A stretch of 64,000 nucleotides of DNA from Heterocephalus glaber. Its lineage: Eukaryota > Chordata > Mammalia > Rodentia > Bathyergidae. Shown here piece by piece: positions 33,501 through 44,990 of the stretch. Within the stretch, counting starts at the first letter, position 1, and each line of letters starts with the position of its first letter. The position numbers were made by a program, and so were the translations under genes. The stretch covers positions 4,186,280-4,250,279 of the forward strand of contig NW_004624795.1 of assembly GCF_000247695.1 (NCBI RefSeq). The letters run 5' to 3'. The notes under the pieces were generated by a model. That model was not told the origin of the DNA and made no database searches. It saw only the letters and a program-made list of their open reading frames with translations.

Positions 33501-36500
33501 TTTTTTGTTTTCTTCTTTTCCAATACTGGGGATTGAATCCAGGGCCTCACATATGCTAGGCAAGTGTGCTACTACAGAGCTATATCACATTCTCAGCTCT
33601 TCATAAAATTTCTAAATTGCATGGGCTGATCTTGAACTCAAGATCCTCCTGCTTCAGCCTCCCAAACAGGTGGGATTACAGATGTGTACCTTACCCAGCC
33701 TGAAGCAGTACTTTCAATATTTTTTAATTATTTATTTTGAGTACCAGGGATCGAACTCACGACCTTGTGCTTGCAAGGCAGGCGCAGTGCCACTGAGCTA
33801 ACTCCCCGGCCCTATTTTTTCATTTTTTGAGACAGAGTCTCACAATGCAGCCCAGGCTGGCCTCAATTTCACAGTGATCCTCCTGCCTCAGGAGATTAGA
33901 GATGTGTGCCACCACGCCCGGCTTGGACCAATACTTTTATTTTCTTTTAAATAATTTTACTATAAATTTTATTATGATGCTTCTCAAAATGTTGAGCAGT
34001 CCTTTTAAATAAGGAAAATTTATCTGTATCCCAGAATTCTATACCTGGGCAAATCATAAGTGAAGTAAGAGAGTAAAAGATTTCTTTTGAGATTTGCAAG
34101 ACCTCATTTTATTTACTACGCATCCTAGGGGCCGGGGATTTAGCTCAGTGGTTCCACCGCCTGCCTTGCAAGCGCAAGGTCCCAAGTTCAATCCTAGGTA
34201 CCAAAAAACCCACAATACTATGCATCCTTTCTCAGTAAACTGTTGGAGAATATGGTCCATCAAAATAGAAAACAGTTGGGCACGATGGCACACACCTGTC
34301 ATCGCAGAATTTAGAAGGCTGAGGCAGGAGGATTGCTGAGAGTTCAAGGCCAACCTAGGCTATACAGTGAGTTCAAAGGCAGCCTGGACTACACAGTGAA
34401 TCTCTGTCTCAAAAAAAAAAACCAAAAAAACACACAAAATAAAAATTAACCGTAAGTTGGGCACAGTGGAAAGCATCTGTTGATCTTATGATCCTGGAAC
34501 TTGAGAAACTCAAGTAGGAGGACTGAGTTTAATGCTAGCCTGGGCAACATAGAGGGACACCATTAAAAAAGGAAAGAAGGAAGGAAGGGAAGGAAGGAGG
34601 GAGGGAGGAAGGAGACAAAAGATATGGGATTCAAAAGCCAGGGACTACAACAGAAGAGGATAAGGACTATTAGGTTGATGACAAAAGTAGGTTCCAAAAA
34701 GGAAAAAAATGAAAATAGAAGGAAAAAATGGAAACAAAGCTTTTGTACATAGGGAGTGGAGGGGGCTTGACGGGGTGGGGGATGGAATAAAATAACAAAT
34801 TTTTAAAAAGCAGGTACCAAGATGTACATTGGTCCTAATGAGCAACCAGTTCAGACATAAATTGGTTAAGCAGACTCCAGGAGGGAGTTCTTCTTGTAGA
34901 AGCTGAAACTGATAAAATACTTCAAGTTCTGAATACACCCAGAGAAAATGACATAAGCATGGATTTCAAAAGAAAATGAGCAAATTCAAAGACACTTAAC
35001 TTTGTGAAAACATTGTATGCAAAAAAGGGAAAGTAACTGTGCGGCACGGTATGCCTCGTCTCGGCTGTCAACGTCATTTCTGCAGTAGTCATAATGCCAG
35101 CAGGTGGGCTGGGGATGTAGCTCAGCGGTACAGTGCCTGCCTGGAAAGCTTGAGGTCCTGAGTTTGATTCCCAGTACCAAAAAAAAAGGATTACGTCAGA
35201 GATGTAATTCAGCAGCGCCTGACCTGCCTGGCAAGTGCAAGGTCCTAAGTTGAATTCCCAGTACTGATAAAATAAAAATTATAAGGTATAATAATGCCAA
35301 CAGGAAAAAAAAATAATAATAATGCCAACAGGGAACCCTGGCTTACTCAAAGCCTTGATGTACTATATTAAAAGGATGGTAGCTGGGGATTTAGCTGTGG
35401 TGCTGCCGCCTGCCTCGCAAGTATAAGGTCCTGAGTTTGATCCCCAGTACCATAAAAAAGGACGGAGACACCATGATCTGGTGCCATTTATTCCAGGAAC
35501 GCCCTGTTGGCTTAACAGCTGAAATCAATGACTGTAATATGCCCTATCAAAAAAACAGAGGAGCAGTACAGCATCATTCCAGCACACACAGAGGAAACAT
35601 CTGACGAAATCCAACACCCTTTCCTCTAGTCACCTCACTTGAACTGTTCTGTCGCCCCATCTTGAACTGTCTTTCCTCACTGGAGCCTTCCCAGAGCTGC
35701 CAGGTGGGGTCACCTCCTCCTGCTCCTGTGCCCACACTTCAGCACACCTATAATTACTGCAGTGAACTGCATGTAACTGGTATTTAGTGACTGTTTTCCT
35801 GCCCTAGGTGGCAAATCCGTGGAAAACTGTTGTGTGCTTTGCACATATCATGTACACCAAAAGCTCACAGTCCAGGAGATCTGTGCAAGGCCATCAGAAG
35901 TAGTCCCACTATCATAACAAGGGCAACACTAAAAAGAGCTAGGGAAGGCCAAGAGGTGGACACAGTGCTGGAACTGGACCATGAGAAATGAGCTGCTACC
36001 TTGTGAAGAAGAGGGGGAAGGCATTTTCCGGTAAAGGAAAGGAGTGCAAGGACAGAGAAGCATGGAATTGGTGATTAGCTTGGGAATGCTGAAGTTTAGG
36101 ATGAGAAAAACAGAGAAAGGGGAAAGAGATGACAGTGGAGATGAAGGCACGGGGCAGGTCACTGAAGAAGCTTGGATTCTGTTCCTTGGGTAATAGGAAC
36201 ACACAATGACAAGCAAGGACACGGTAAGATCTGCACACATGGAAGCAAGGCATGGCTACAGCAAACTCGACAGCGACTCTGTATACTTCCGCTGTAAATC
36301 TACATGTGATCCAGAGAAGCCCTGATTTAGATGCAGGTAGAGCCACAGTGATGAATGCAGAATGATTCTGTCCTATGAACCAAGGAAAAGCTTCAGGCTC
36401 CTGTTCCTTAATTAAGGCCCACATTAGCACCCCAGACTGGATCTGTGTTCCTGACCCTTTTCGTTTTCCTTACTTTCTGAATTTCTTTTTTAATTTTGTT

Positions 36501-39339
36501 TTGGCAGCACTGCACACTGAACCCAGGACCTCTGCACTGAACTAGGTACCAGCTCACCCACTCACTCGCTCTCCCTCCCTTCCCCTCTCTTTCTTTTTGA
36601 GATAATGTCTTGCTGAGTTGCCCAGGCAAGGCTCAAACCTCTGACCCTCCTGCCTCAGCCTTACAAGTGCTAGGATTACAGAAGTGTGTAACTGCCCAGC
36701 TTTTTTTTTTTTTTTTTTGGCAGTACCAAAAAAATACCAAAAAAGTTCTACATAGTCTAAATTGTCCCTAATTGATGTGACAAAATTACCTGTAAAGGCT
36801 GAGATGCTAAGAATCAGAATGCCCACATTAATCTCCATTAAATACAGACTCTGCTCAGAGAAAGAAAATACTGTCAAGTCATTAAAGTTCTACCCAACCC
36901 AAGAAGGCCTCTCTGGCATAAAGTAGCAACAAGAAATTTCTATTTTAATATCAACCCTTAGTTGTCTCAGACACCTACGACAATTGTGAGGTCACATTCT
37001 TTTTCAGTCGCTCAGTTTTCTGCTTCAGTCCCTCCTTTGAAAGAGCTGACATGCGAGCATCACCCTCAGGAGGAATATAGGCATCAAAGATACTAGCTGT
37101 AGAGAGAAACAAGTATTGCGAGATTGAGAACAGGTCATCTTCAGGTCATATGAAACTGGGCAGGATTCTGGATATAGAGTAGATTACTCCAACAGATTTC
37201 AACGTAAGTGGCCATGGTGGGGCATGACTATAATCACTGAAGCTGAGGCAAGAGGATCACAAGTTTGAGTCCAGCCTGAGCAATTTAGCAATTTAGTGAA
37301 ACCCTGTCTTAAAAAGTTAAGAAAGAGGGCCAGGGATTTAGCTCAGTGCCACGCCGCCTCCCTTGAAAGTATAAGGTCCTGGGGCCAGGGATTTAGCTCA
37401 CTGGTTCTGGCACCAGCTTCGCAAGCACAAGGTCCCGAGTTCAATCCCCAGTACCAAAAAAAAAAAAAAAAAGTATAAGGTCCTGAGTTAGATCCCCAGT
37501 ACCAAAAAAACATTAAGAAAGGGTTGGGGATTTAGCTCAATGAGAAGACCCAGGATTCAATTTCCAATACATAAAAAAAAAAATTTTCAATGTAGAGGGA
37601 ACCATGTTACACTGAAAAAAATAGAACAATTTAAGTCTGTTCTCACCACCTGTTTTTACTCCACCCAATTGGACAATTTTACTCTTGTATAAACAGTGTG
37701 AAAACACCAAAAATGATCTCATGAATTATACCATATAGAAATCATTATTGTAGCACCTGCCTGACAAGCACGAGGCCCCAAGTTTGATTCCCAGTACAAA
37801 AAAAAAGAAAAAGAAATCATAATTGAAGTTGAGCTGATTCAGCGGTTAATTTAATGCTGCAATCACAGTACAAGTCACTACACCTTCCAGAGGCTCTGAC
37901 AGTAAGGAGAGTAGGTCAGGGTCCCAGAAATAGTGTACCTTACCTGTACTGGCCAGATGTATGGGACGTTCCAAACGTTCTGGAGGAATAACCAATCCGC
38001 TTTTCCGTGCATGTTCTAGAAATTCCTTTTGTGTTCTGTATTTCAGTTCGTAAGTAGGAGGTGTGAAACGTTTTTTAGTTCTGACAGGAACTACAGCTGT
38101 GGACTGAGTCACCAGGATGGGCTGGAAGGTGAGGAAAGGTTAGGATACAGGTAACCTAGGGGAAAAAACCCCATCTCAAACAAACTCTAGTCAAAGTCTT
38201 ATAGAAATATCTAAATTATCAGTTATCATAGGGAAAGATCCATTGCTAGCCAAACACCTAGAGCCATCTTTTACCAGATACCTTGGCAACCTTTATTAAC
38301 ATCACTCAACATTTACTAAAAGCTTTTCTTTAGTATACTCCAGAGTACTACTGGTCGCAGTTCATGAAAGCATGCCATCCATTCCAAGAACTTCGATCTG
38401 ATGGGGAACTTATATACCAATCCAAAACTGAAATGAGTAGAATACTTTTTTTTTTTTGAGACTGGGTCTCGCTATTCAGTTCGGCTGGCCTTGAACTCAC
38501 TATGTAGGTGAGGCTGGTGATACTCCTGCCCCAGCATCCTGAGTGCTGGGATTACAGGCATGTGCCACCACACCCGGCCTTTCTGTTCGTTTGTTTTTAA
38601 ATTTCTTTTCTCTCCCCTTTGGAATGCTATTATTAAGCCAAAGCATATTCCTCACCTTGGCATCTCCTCCACGTTTATTCAGACTTCATTTCACTCTCTC
38701 TCTCTGTGCTGAATCTCATCGTAAACCTTACTATGTTGTGCTAGCTCCCAAATGATCAACAAGCTTTTTCAAAGCAAGGTGACTTTTTCTCCTGATCACG
38801 AGATTTACTCCGACAGGAACTGTGACAAGACTCCCTTTATAGACTACTGTTCATCTAGTCTAGGTGTAAGAATCAAAGAGAAATGGGCCCATCTTCCACG
38901 TTCTCTCCCCTTAAATGCCTCCTTTCCAGATAACTTCAAACCAAATTTGAGAAATTTAATTTCCGAAAAATCCCCTCTCTCACACACCGCTTCCAGGCTC
39001 TCCAAACTCTGCCACTGAGCAGTCTGAGGTCTCGTTCTCCTCAAACTCTTCCCCATGCCGGCCGTGGTGGCTCACACCTGTAGTCCCAGTACGCGAGAGG
39101 GTGAGGCAGGAGGACCCTGTAAGATCTAGGGCAGCCTGGATCACACAGTGAGTTCAAGGCCAGCCTAAACTACATACCGAGACTCTGCCTCAAATAAATA
39201 AATCAATAAGTCAATAAATAAAAGCTTCTTCCCTGTTAGTCTGAAAAGTCCTATATGCCCCGTTCCTACCCACCTGCCGAATCCACCATCCCAAAGCCCT
39301 GGTTAAGCAAGACAAGCCCCGCAACAGGGTAGCTGCCAT
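25763..39339 (-). CDS. MRPL45: MRPL45, mitochondrial ribosomal protein bL45m (8 coding exons)
   Basis: Eight exons with GT-AG junctions join to 921 nt (306 codons plus TGA), the same length as the human protein as I recall it. Residues 1-22 ([20 protein letters not shown]) form a basic/hydrophobic mitochondrial targeting start. The rest carries the Tim44-like fold (about 100-260) with runs such as [15 protein letters not shown] and NPYGSWRMH. Family knowledge: bL45m belongs to the mitoribosomal large subunit near the exit tunnel and helps hold it against the inner membrane. The start at 39339 gives the family-like N-terminus; an upstream in-frame ATG near 39408 exists but is less likely. No disabling change was seen. 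Introns are large and full of SINE and L1 insertions. The gene is convergent with GPR179; the 3' ends are about 5 kb apart. Confidence 0.96.
25979..26152 (-). CDS. MRPL45: MRPL45 coding exon 7
   Basis: Acceptor CCGAAG|ACTCTA, donor CTTAAG|GTGCGT. 58 codons, the most conserved part ([15 protein letters not shown] ... [12 protein letters not shown]). Confidence 0.95.
26470..26619 (-). CDS. MRPL45: MRPL45 coding exon 6
   Basis: Acceptor CCTTAG|GACATG, donor GGCAG|GTAGGG. 50 codons covering [19 protein letters not shown] through TVRLHTRQ. Confidence 0.95.
27496..27544 (-). CDS. MRPL45: MRPL45 coding exon 5
   Basis: Acceptor TCTCCTAG|CTCCGA, donor TCCCG|GTAGGT. Reads [16 protein letters not shown]. 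Confidence 0.94.
27640..27730 (-). repeat. MIR-like remnant in MRPL45 intron 4
   Basis: 'actgtgagccagacaatatg' and 'ctaagttctagg' resemble the reversed MIR 3' end. Confidence 0.5.
28070..28625 (+). mobile_element. L1 ORF1 3' fragment in MRPL45 intron 4
   Basis: Carries the typical L1 ORF1-end phrases 'ttgaagaaataatggtggct', 'atttgatgaaagacatgaa' and 'aaccaagaattctacatatg' with many changes. Antisense to MRPL45; no open frame. Confidence 0.75.
29100..29400. repeat. Ancient interspersed repeat remnant
   Basis: 'cagcttataaacatttattt', 'cagttctagaaatcagaaag' and 'cctccactcgtacaacc' belong to a common old eutherian repeat whose name I cannot give with confidence. Confidence 0.5.
30460..30524. 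repeat. (CA)n microsatellite in MRPL45 intron 4
   Basis: CA/CACG repeats, longest pure run about 20 units. Confidence 0.95.
32745..32843 (-). CDS. MRPL45: MRPL45 coding exon 4
   Basis: Acceptor TCCACAG|AATCCG, donor AACAA|GTAAGT. Reads [20 protein letters not shown], then [12 protein letters not shown]. Confidence 0.94.
33082..36705. mobile_element. SINEs in MRPL45 intron 3
   Basis: ID (+): 33082-33160, 33253-33326, 34129-34203, 35108-35180, 35193-35265, 35380-35450. ID (-): 33405-33482, 33515-33598, 33738-33813. B1 (-): 33600-33702, 33816-33925, 36590-36702. B1 (+): 34275-34415, 34455-34560, the last ending in an (AAGG)n tract to 34612. The block 35460-36480 is SINE-free with no gene seen. 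Confidence 0.75.
34685..34800 (+). mobile_element. Short L1 3' UTR fragment in MRPL45 intron 3
   Basis: GGAAAAAATGGAAACAAAGC and the following G-rich run match the reverse complement of the 59.5-kb L1 3' UTR. Confidence 0.65.
36979..37096 (-). CDS. MRPL45: MRPL45 coding exon 3
   Basis: Acceptor CTACAG|CTAGTA, donor TTGTC|GTAGGT. Reads [20 protein letters not shown]. Confidence 0.93.
37210..39205. mobile_element. SINEs in MRPL45 introns 1-2
   Basis: B1 (+) 37210-37315; ID (+) 37327-37510 with a second ID nested in it (37381-37469, AAAGTATAAGGTCCT duplicated at 37366-37380 and 37470-37484); ID pieces (+) 37525-37580 and 37745-37805; B1 (-) 38450-38580; B1 (+) 39057-39195. Confidence 0.8.
37944..38121 (-). 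CDS. MRPL45: MRPL45 coding exon 2
   Basis: Acceptor TTCCAG|CCCATC, donor TACAG|GTAAGG. Encodes residues 23-81 plus one base, including [12 protein letters not shown]. Confidence 0.95.
39274..39339 (-). CDS. MRPL45: MRPL45 coding exon 1
   Basis: 22 codons from ATG to Q22, donor GGCAG|GTGGGT. The start codon overlaps a YY1-like AAAATGGCAGC. Confidence 0.93.
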
Positions 39340-39660
39340 TTTGTTGGCGAAAAGGCTGTCGGGATGGGAGCTGAGCGTGAGGAACGTGAGGTAAACCAGG
39401 AGACGCACAGGGCGGAGCTAGCGTTCGAGTGGAATTTTCCAGGGCGCGCGCCCTCCTCCGAAATGTGAGCCGCGCGAACGCGCACGTGCTCGTGGGAGTG
39501 GGGGAGGGTGCGGGCCCATAGCGCGTGCGCGGTGGGACCACGTTGGGGGCGGGGAAAACGCACGGCCGTCACGCGCCAGCCCTAGTGCGCTAGAGTTTGA
39601 GCTACGCCTGCGTGCGAGGCTGCCCGGCTGGTGCGGGTTGCTGCGCTTTGTTTACAGCGA
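39325..39660 (-). promoter_or_regulatory. MRPL45: CpG-rich MRPL45 promoter and 5' end
   Basis: A SINE-free, CpG-dense block just upstream of the MRPL45 start. It contains a GC box (39545-39554), an NRF-1-like GCGCGTGCGCGG (39521-39532) and a YY1-like site over the start codon (39332-39342). NRF-1 and YY1 sites are typical of nuclear genes for mitochondrial proteins. The transcription start itself cannot be fixed from sequence. Confidence 0.8.
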
Positions 39661-41424
39661 GTGAAAAAACCGAAAAGGTGTCTCCCTGAAGCTAGGGAGA
39701 CAAGTGTTTTTCCTCAGCACCTAGAGTACATGGAAGGTACCTGGATCCCAGAAAGAGCAAAAGTGAATAGTTTCTCAGTCTGTATCTGACCTCACTGTGC
39801 TGCTAGGTAACTTTAAACCTGAGCTCTAGTTTTCCCTGCCTGCCTGGTGGAGAAAGTTCTTGTCAGGTTAGGGGAATCGTCCTCTGTGTTTGCTAAAGCA
39901 AAGGGCACATAGATTGACCACAGTATTTCTGATTTGTCATTTTGGAGGAGTCACGGACTTAACTCTTAACAAATTTAATACAATAATAGCTGATAAACTT
40001 AGAAATTGTTTACCCGGTGGCTGGCAATGTGGTAACAATTTACATATATACACTCAATCCTCACCAGAAACAAGAACAGTATTCCTGTTGCACACGTGTT
40101 GTGTTGCAGAGATTACGTAAATTCCTTCAGGTTCGCTGATAACGTGCAAGAGATTCAAATCCAAGCAGTGCAACCCCAGAGCCCCGGCAACGCACACAGA
40201 ACGGAACCCAGCCTTGATTTTTAATTTTGAGATAAAATCTCACTAAAGCGCTCACACTGTCCTTGAATTTGCCATCCTCCTGCTTTAGCCTTTGGAGTAG
40301 TTGGGATTACAAAGAGACACCTCCACACTTTGCTTAGAGAACCCATGTTCTTTTTTTTGTTTTGTGGGGTTTTTGGTGGGGTTTTTTTGAGACTAGAAAA
40401 GTTTATTGGGAAATAAGAATGGGGAATAAGAATGGGGCATAAGAATAGCTCCTGAGAGATAGGAGGGGTCCCAAATGGGTTGCCTGTTTTGTTTTGTGTG
40501 GTTTTTTTTTTTTTTTGAAGTGAATTCTTTTTTCGTTTGTGTGGTACCAGGGATCAAACTCTGGGCCTTGTGCTTGTGAGGCAGGGAGTGGAACCACTGA
40601 GCTAAATCCCAGGCCCCTTGTTTTGTGTTTTGAGACAGAGTCTTGCTCTGTAACCATGACTGGCTTTGAATTCATGATTCTCCAGCCTCAGCCTGCTGAG
40701 TGCTGAGATCCCAGGTGTGCGCCATAGTGCCCCGAAAGAATCCATGTTTTTTGTTTTTTTGGTAAGGGGGATCAACTCAGGACCTTGCTCCTGCGAGGCA
40801 GGTGCCGGTGCCGCTGAGCTACTTCCCCAGCTGAAGACCTATGTTCTTAACCACCGCGAAGTACTGCTTCATATGGAGTTGTTAAAGCCATCATAATGTT
40901 GGCATTATCCTGGAAAATCCAGTTCTGTAAACACTCCTGAATGGCAAACACTTTCCACACTTAGCCATTGGCTCTTATTCTGCCAATTAGTATTTTTATA
41001 ATTTTTTTTTTTGGTACTGGGGATTGAACTTGGGTCCTTGCGCTTGCGCAGCAGGCAGTAAAACCACTGAGCTAAATCTCGGGCCGCCAATTAGTATTTC
41101 TTTTTTTCCAGTGCTGGGAAATTGAACTCAGGATCTTGAGCTTTCCAGGTAGGCACAGCATAACTGAGCTTCATCACCGGCCCCTGCCAATTAGTATTTA
41201 CAGGGCACCCATCCACAATATTTCGCAGAGTTGGGAGCTATGGTTCTGCACGCAAGAGGTTTAGGTCAGAGGAGAACTGCTACAAAGGTTGGAATAAAGT
41301 GCTAGAAATGATCAGAGGAACTGAGAGATTGCTTATGGGTTTGGAGATCACATGTACATATGTTTTTAAAATCTTAATTGCACTGAAAATTCTTCAAGGG
41401 TGAACATTTCTCCACTTACTGTTT
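39661..41424. other. Intergenic stretch right of the MRPL45 promoter
   Basis: Unique sequence to about 40210; old B1 (-) 40218-40320; ID (-) 40540-40615; B1 (-) 40625-40735; IDs (-) 40760-40835, 41015-41085 and 41110-41182. No gene recognised. Confidence 0.7.
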
Positions 41425-42390
41425 CTCTGGTGTGAGAAACCAAAAGTGGAAATTGGGAAATGGGAAGAAAATGTTCAAATGAGATGGGTAACAAGAGAGG
41501 TGGGAGGGGAAAAGGAAAGAAGGGGCAAGAAAAAAAATAGAAGTGATATAGGGGAAAGAGATCTAACTCCCAAACCTGCTAGGTATCCGAAACAAGAGTT
41601 CCTGTTCTCTAAAATCGAAGAATGAATTCTAGGAACGATAGAGGTTCAGAGTAGGAAAAATTTGGGCCAGGGATTTAGCTCAGTGGTTTTGCCACCTGCT
41701 GCACAAGCGCAAGTACCCAAGTTCGATCCCTGGTACAAAAAAAAAAAAAAAACCCCAAAAAACTATAAGACCCAATGGAAAATTACAAGGTGGCCATGAG
41801 GTGGGCAAAACCATGAACTAACCAATAAGATTACAAGTACAGTCACTCAGGTAATATTGATTAAATGGGGATCAAATGGGAAAACAAGCCACATACAAAG
41901 ATTTCCCATTTAGAATATCAATTACTGCTCTCTATCTCTAGGGGAAGCAGTGCCTCTTTTCCTTTTTTATAATACTAAATGGCAAATGTGCCTTAATTGT
42001 TCTCCAGGTTGGCTCCTAGCCTTGTTGGCTCCTTGAGGGCTGGTACCTTGAGGGTGGCCCTGTCTAACTGCTTACAAGATGTCTAACTTACCTATCTACA
42101 ATAGAAGGAAAAAATGGAAACAAAACTTTTTCAAATAATGAGGGGAAGAGAGGTCAAGAGGGGAAATTGGAAAAAAGAACCAAGATACATCATGTACAGG
42201 TACAAATTCCCTATGATGAATTATCATTATGTGTATCTAAAATGTACCGGCTGGGGAGTTAGCTCAGTGGTTTGGGCACCTGCCTTGAAAGTGCAAGGTC
42301 CTGAGTTCGATGCCAGGTACCAAAAATAAAAAATAAATGAATAAATAAAATGTACCAATAAATATTTTGCTTAAAAAAAATTTTCCCTGT
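41425..42390 (+). mobile_element. L1 3' UTR end, split by the solo LTR
   Basis: Left part (41425-41543) and right part (42104-42390) align with the reverse complement of the L1 3' UTR at 59400-59720. It ends AATAAATATTTTGC then A-rich. A plus-strand ID is inserted at 42248-42330. Confidence 0.8.
41544..42103 (-). repeat. Solo LTR, same family as the provirus
   Basis: The minus strand begins TATTGTAGATAGG and ends CCTATATCA, flanked by GAAG at 41540-41543 and 42104-42107. It is inserted into an L1 3' UTR whose two halves continue on either side. A plus-strand ID (41664-41759) is nested in it, and it has an internal deletion near the U5 end relative to the proviral LTRs. Confidence 0.85.
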
Positions 42391-42489
42391 AAAATTCTAG
42401 CCACACACCTAAATCTATAGCATAACACATTAATAGTAACATGAAGTACAGAGCTATATATGGGTGTTAATTAAAAATAGTATATTACA

Positions 42490-42712
42490 GGGCCTGGGGA
42501 TTTAGCTCAGTGGTTCTGCCGCCTACCTAGCAAACACAAGGTCCTGAGTTAGATCCCTGGTACCCCCCTGCCAAAAAAGAAAGTATATTACAGATTTACA
42601 TGAGAGATACCTGACTATTTATTTATTTATTTTTGGTACTGGGGATCAAACTCAGGACCTTGTGCTTGCAAGGCAAGTGGTGGAACTACTGAGCTAAATC
42701 CCTGGCCCCTAC
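42490..42712. mobile_element. ID elements beside the solo LTRs
   Basis: ID (+) 42492-42565 and ID (-) 42634-42708, in opposite orientation about 70 bases apart. Confidence 0.8.
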
Positions 42713-42815
42713 CTGATTATTCTTAAACAAGTTCTCCATTCATTCTATTCTCTAGTTAATAAAATTTGGAACTCTTTGTTGCTGGTCTTTTTGTTGTTGT
42801 TGTTGTTGCTGGTCT

Positions 42816-43278
42816 TGTTATACTAAATTTCGAGAGATTATAGAGAACTCCCACACTCTGAGGCAAATTTGAGTCCTTTTATTGCTGGTGATCAAGAGCA
42901 AGCTCCGGTTCAAAAACTCTCCATGACGAAAAGTGGCTTTCGGGTTTCTTTTAAGCAGCTCTTCTAGTTAGGGAGGGCTCAGGGAGAGGGGGAGCACAAG
43001 CAGAATTTCACAGGAGCAGAACTTTGCTAAGTTAGTGGGGGTCAGGGGAAGTTTCACATAGTTTAGTTGAAACAAAATATCACGCAGGTGTGGATTATTC
43101 TTTTCACAAGGTCATTGAGATAACATATAGCTTCAGACTGCTCTACCAAATGGGATATGGTGGCATCAACTGAAAGGACTCCCAAGGAGGGAAGGGGAGG
43201 CGACCACCCAGAATCACTGGACTTTACATGAAAAGAGGGAAACAGTGATGAGGTACAAAATGGAGTTAGGCTATCACA
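42816..43278 (-). repeat. Solo LTR of a different ERV family
   Basis: The minus strand begins TGTGATAGCC and ends AGTATAACA (TG...CA), with AATAAA at 42878-42883 and a TTAAAAG TATA-like box upstream. GTCT is duplicated at 42812-42815 and 43279-43282. No internal region adjoins it. Confidence 0.8.
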
Positions 43279-43430
43279 GTCTGCCCACTGAAGTGAGGAA
43301 AACTCATCAAACAGATTAATTCAGTAATTAATTATTGATTATTGTAGAATGCTGATATGATCTGTCTGGGATATCTGTTGCACTGTTGAGTCTTATGTGG
43401 GCCTCACACCATAGCTAACAAGTCCCAGAT

Positions 43431-44200
43431 TGATCTAGGGAATATGTTATAGGGATGATATAGAACCTCCAAATAATCCAAATAACCAAAGGGAAATATA
43501 ACTCCCAACCTGCTAGATGTCCTATAGGCCAATACACCGAGTTCCTGAGTTCATTTTCTCTAAAATCAAAGAATGAATTCTAGGAACCATGGAGGTTAAG
43601 ACTAGGAAGTATTTATTTTCTTTCTTTTTTTTTTTTTTGGTACCAGGTATCAAACTCGGGTCCCTGCGCTTGCGAGGCAGGTGGTGGAACCATTGAGCTA
43701 AATCCCCAGCCCCTAGGAAGTATTTATTGACAGAAAGACAGTGGGTGGGCAGGGAACTCCCTTTCTCAAAGGAGTTTTATAGAGCAAAACCATGCATGAG
43801 GTGAGGTGCGTATAAGGTGGGACAAAACTATAGTCAATAAAATTACAAGTATAGTCGTTTGGGTAATATTGATCAAATGAGGATCAAATGGAAAAGCAAA
43901 TCCATAGCAAGCATATATAGAATGAAATTCTATGTATCTAGGATTTTCTGAGAAGGAATGGGCTAGGGGGGTTTTGGTCCCCACCCAAGGTGATTGATGC
44001 CTATTTTGAGTATCACGCACTGCAGTTCATCCCTAGGGGAATATGTGGGTGGAGTCATTTCTCCTTCTCTTGAAGCCTGACCTTCAAACCTGCCTCCAGC
44101 CACAGCTGTAATGTGTTCTTATCTTCTGCATTGACTCCCTGGAGGGCCCAGCCCTGTCTGACTGCCGATAATATTTTAACTAATTTAGCTATCTATAATA
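43431..44200 (-). repeat. 3' LTR of the provirus (with an ID insertion)
   Basis: Same family as 53461-54119; minus strand begins TATTATAGATAG and ends CCTAGATCA. TATAAAAC at 43774-43781, AATAAA at 43723-43728. A reverse ID element (43618-43712) is inserted with CTAGGAAGTATTTATT duplicated. Confidence 0.88.
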
Positions 44201-44210
44201 TTTCCCCCTG
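44201..44210 (-). other. Polypurine tract of the provirus
   Basis: CAGGGGGAAA on the minus strand immediately before the 3' LTR start, the expected place for plus-strand priming. Confidence 0.75.
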
Positions 44211-44321
44211 AAGAGCTATCCCCAACTTTGGTAGGAGAGCATAGGCATAGTTTCCATCTAGCTGGTTTGAGCTGAGAAGGGTCAGTGTCGTGTTGCAGTT
44301 TAGCAGTTATAAACTCTCTTC

Positions 44322-44990
44322 ACAAGGTTGATCAAGTGGATCCTGGTAAAAAGAGTCTAGCACATTTGTCGATGGTTCTAGCTGCATGATCACTTGGAGT
44401 TTGGCAGCCTCTAGGCAAGAATAAACAAATTTTCCAAGAAATTGGAGTATGGGGCTGGGATTTAGCTCAGTGGTTCTGCTGTCTGCCTCGCAAGCGCAAG
44501 GACCCTAGTTCGATCCCCGGTACCAGAAAGAAAGAATGGAAGGAAGGAAGGAAAGAAAGAGAGAGAGAAAGAAAAAGAAAGAAAAAAAGAAATTAAGAGT
44601 ATGTTTAGTCGCAAGCACAAGGACCCAAGTTCGATCCCCGGTACCAAAAAAAAAAGAGTATGTTTAGTAAAAGGATGAACATTAGAATGGAAAGGCAGGT
44701 TGGGGAAAGAGCCACATCCAGAAACTGCCCTTAAGGAAGTGGAGTAGCGATTGTATCCAGTTGGCTCTTAGACCCCTCTACTGATGGAGGTTATCTACAA
44801 GTCTGATATTTCTTGTCATAAGTCCCTCTAGTTTCAGCTGTAAGAAGATGGAGAGTTTGGTAGTTTAGGACAGTTTTAGCTAAGGACTGTAGACTTTTGT
44901 TGAACTTTTATAGATTTTACTATAGTTTTTTCTTTAGCTGGAAATTGTCAGAAGGGGTCAATGGTTGGAGCTCTTTATATCTAGCTTTAT
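44322..44990 (-). pseudogene. env transmembrane-subunit remnant of the provirus
   Basis: At 44322-44414 (minus strand) 31 codons are open with the pattern EAAKLQ...EP...DPLD typical of the membrane-proximal/cytoplasmic end of gamma-type envelope proteins. At about 44780-44890 there are decayed traces of the upstream hydrophobic/leucine-rich ectodomain. Stops, frameshifts and two ID insertions (44455-44645) break it. Recognised by pattern only. Confidence 0.6.
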
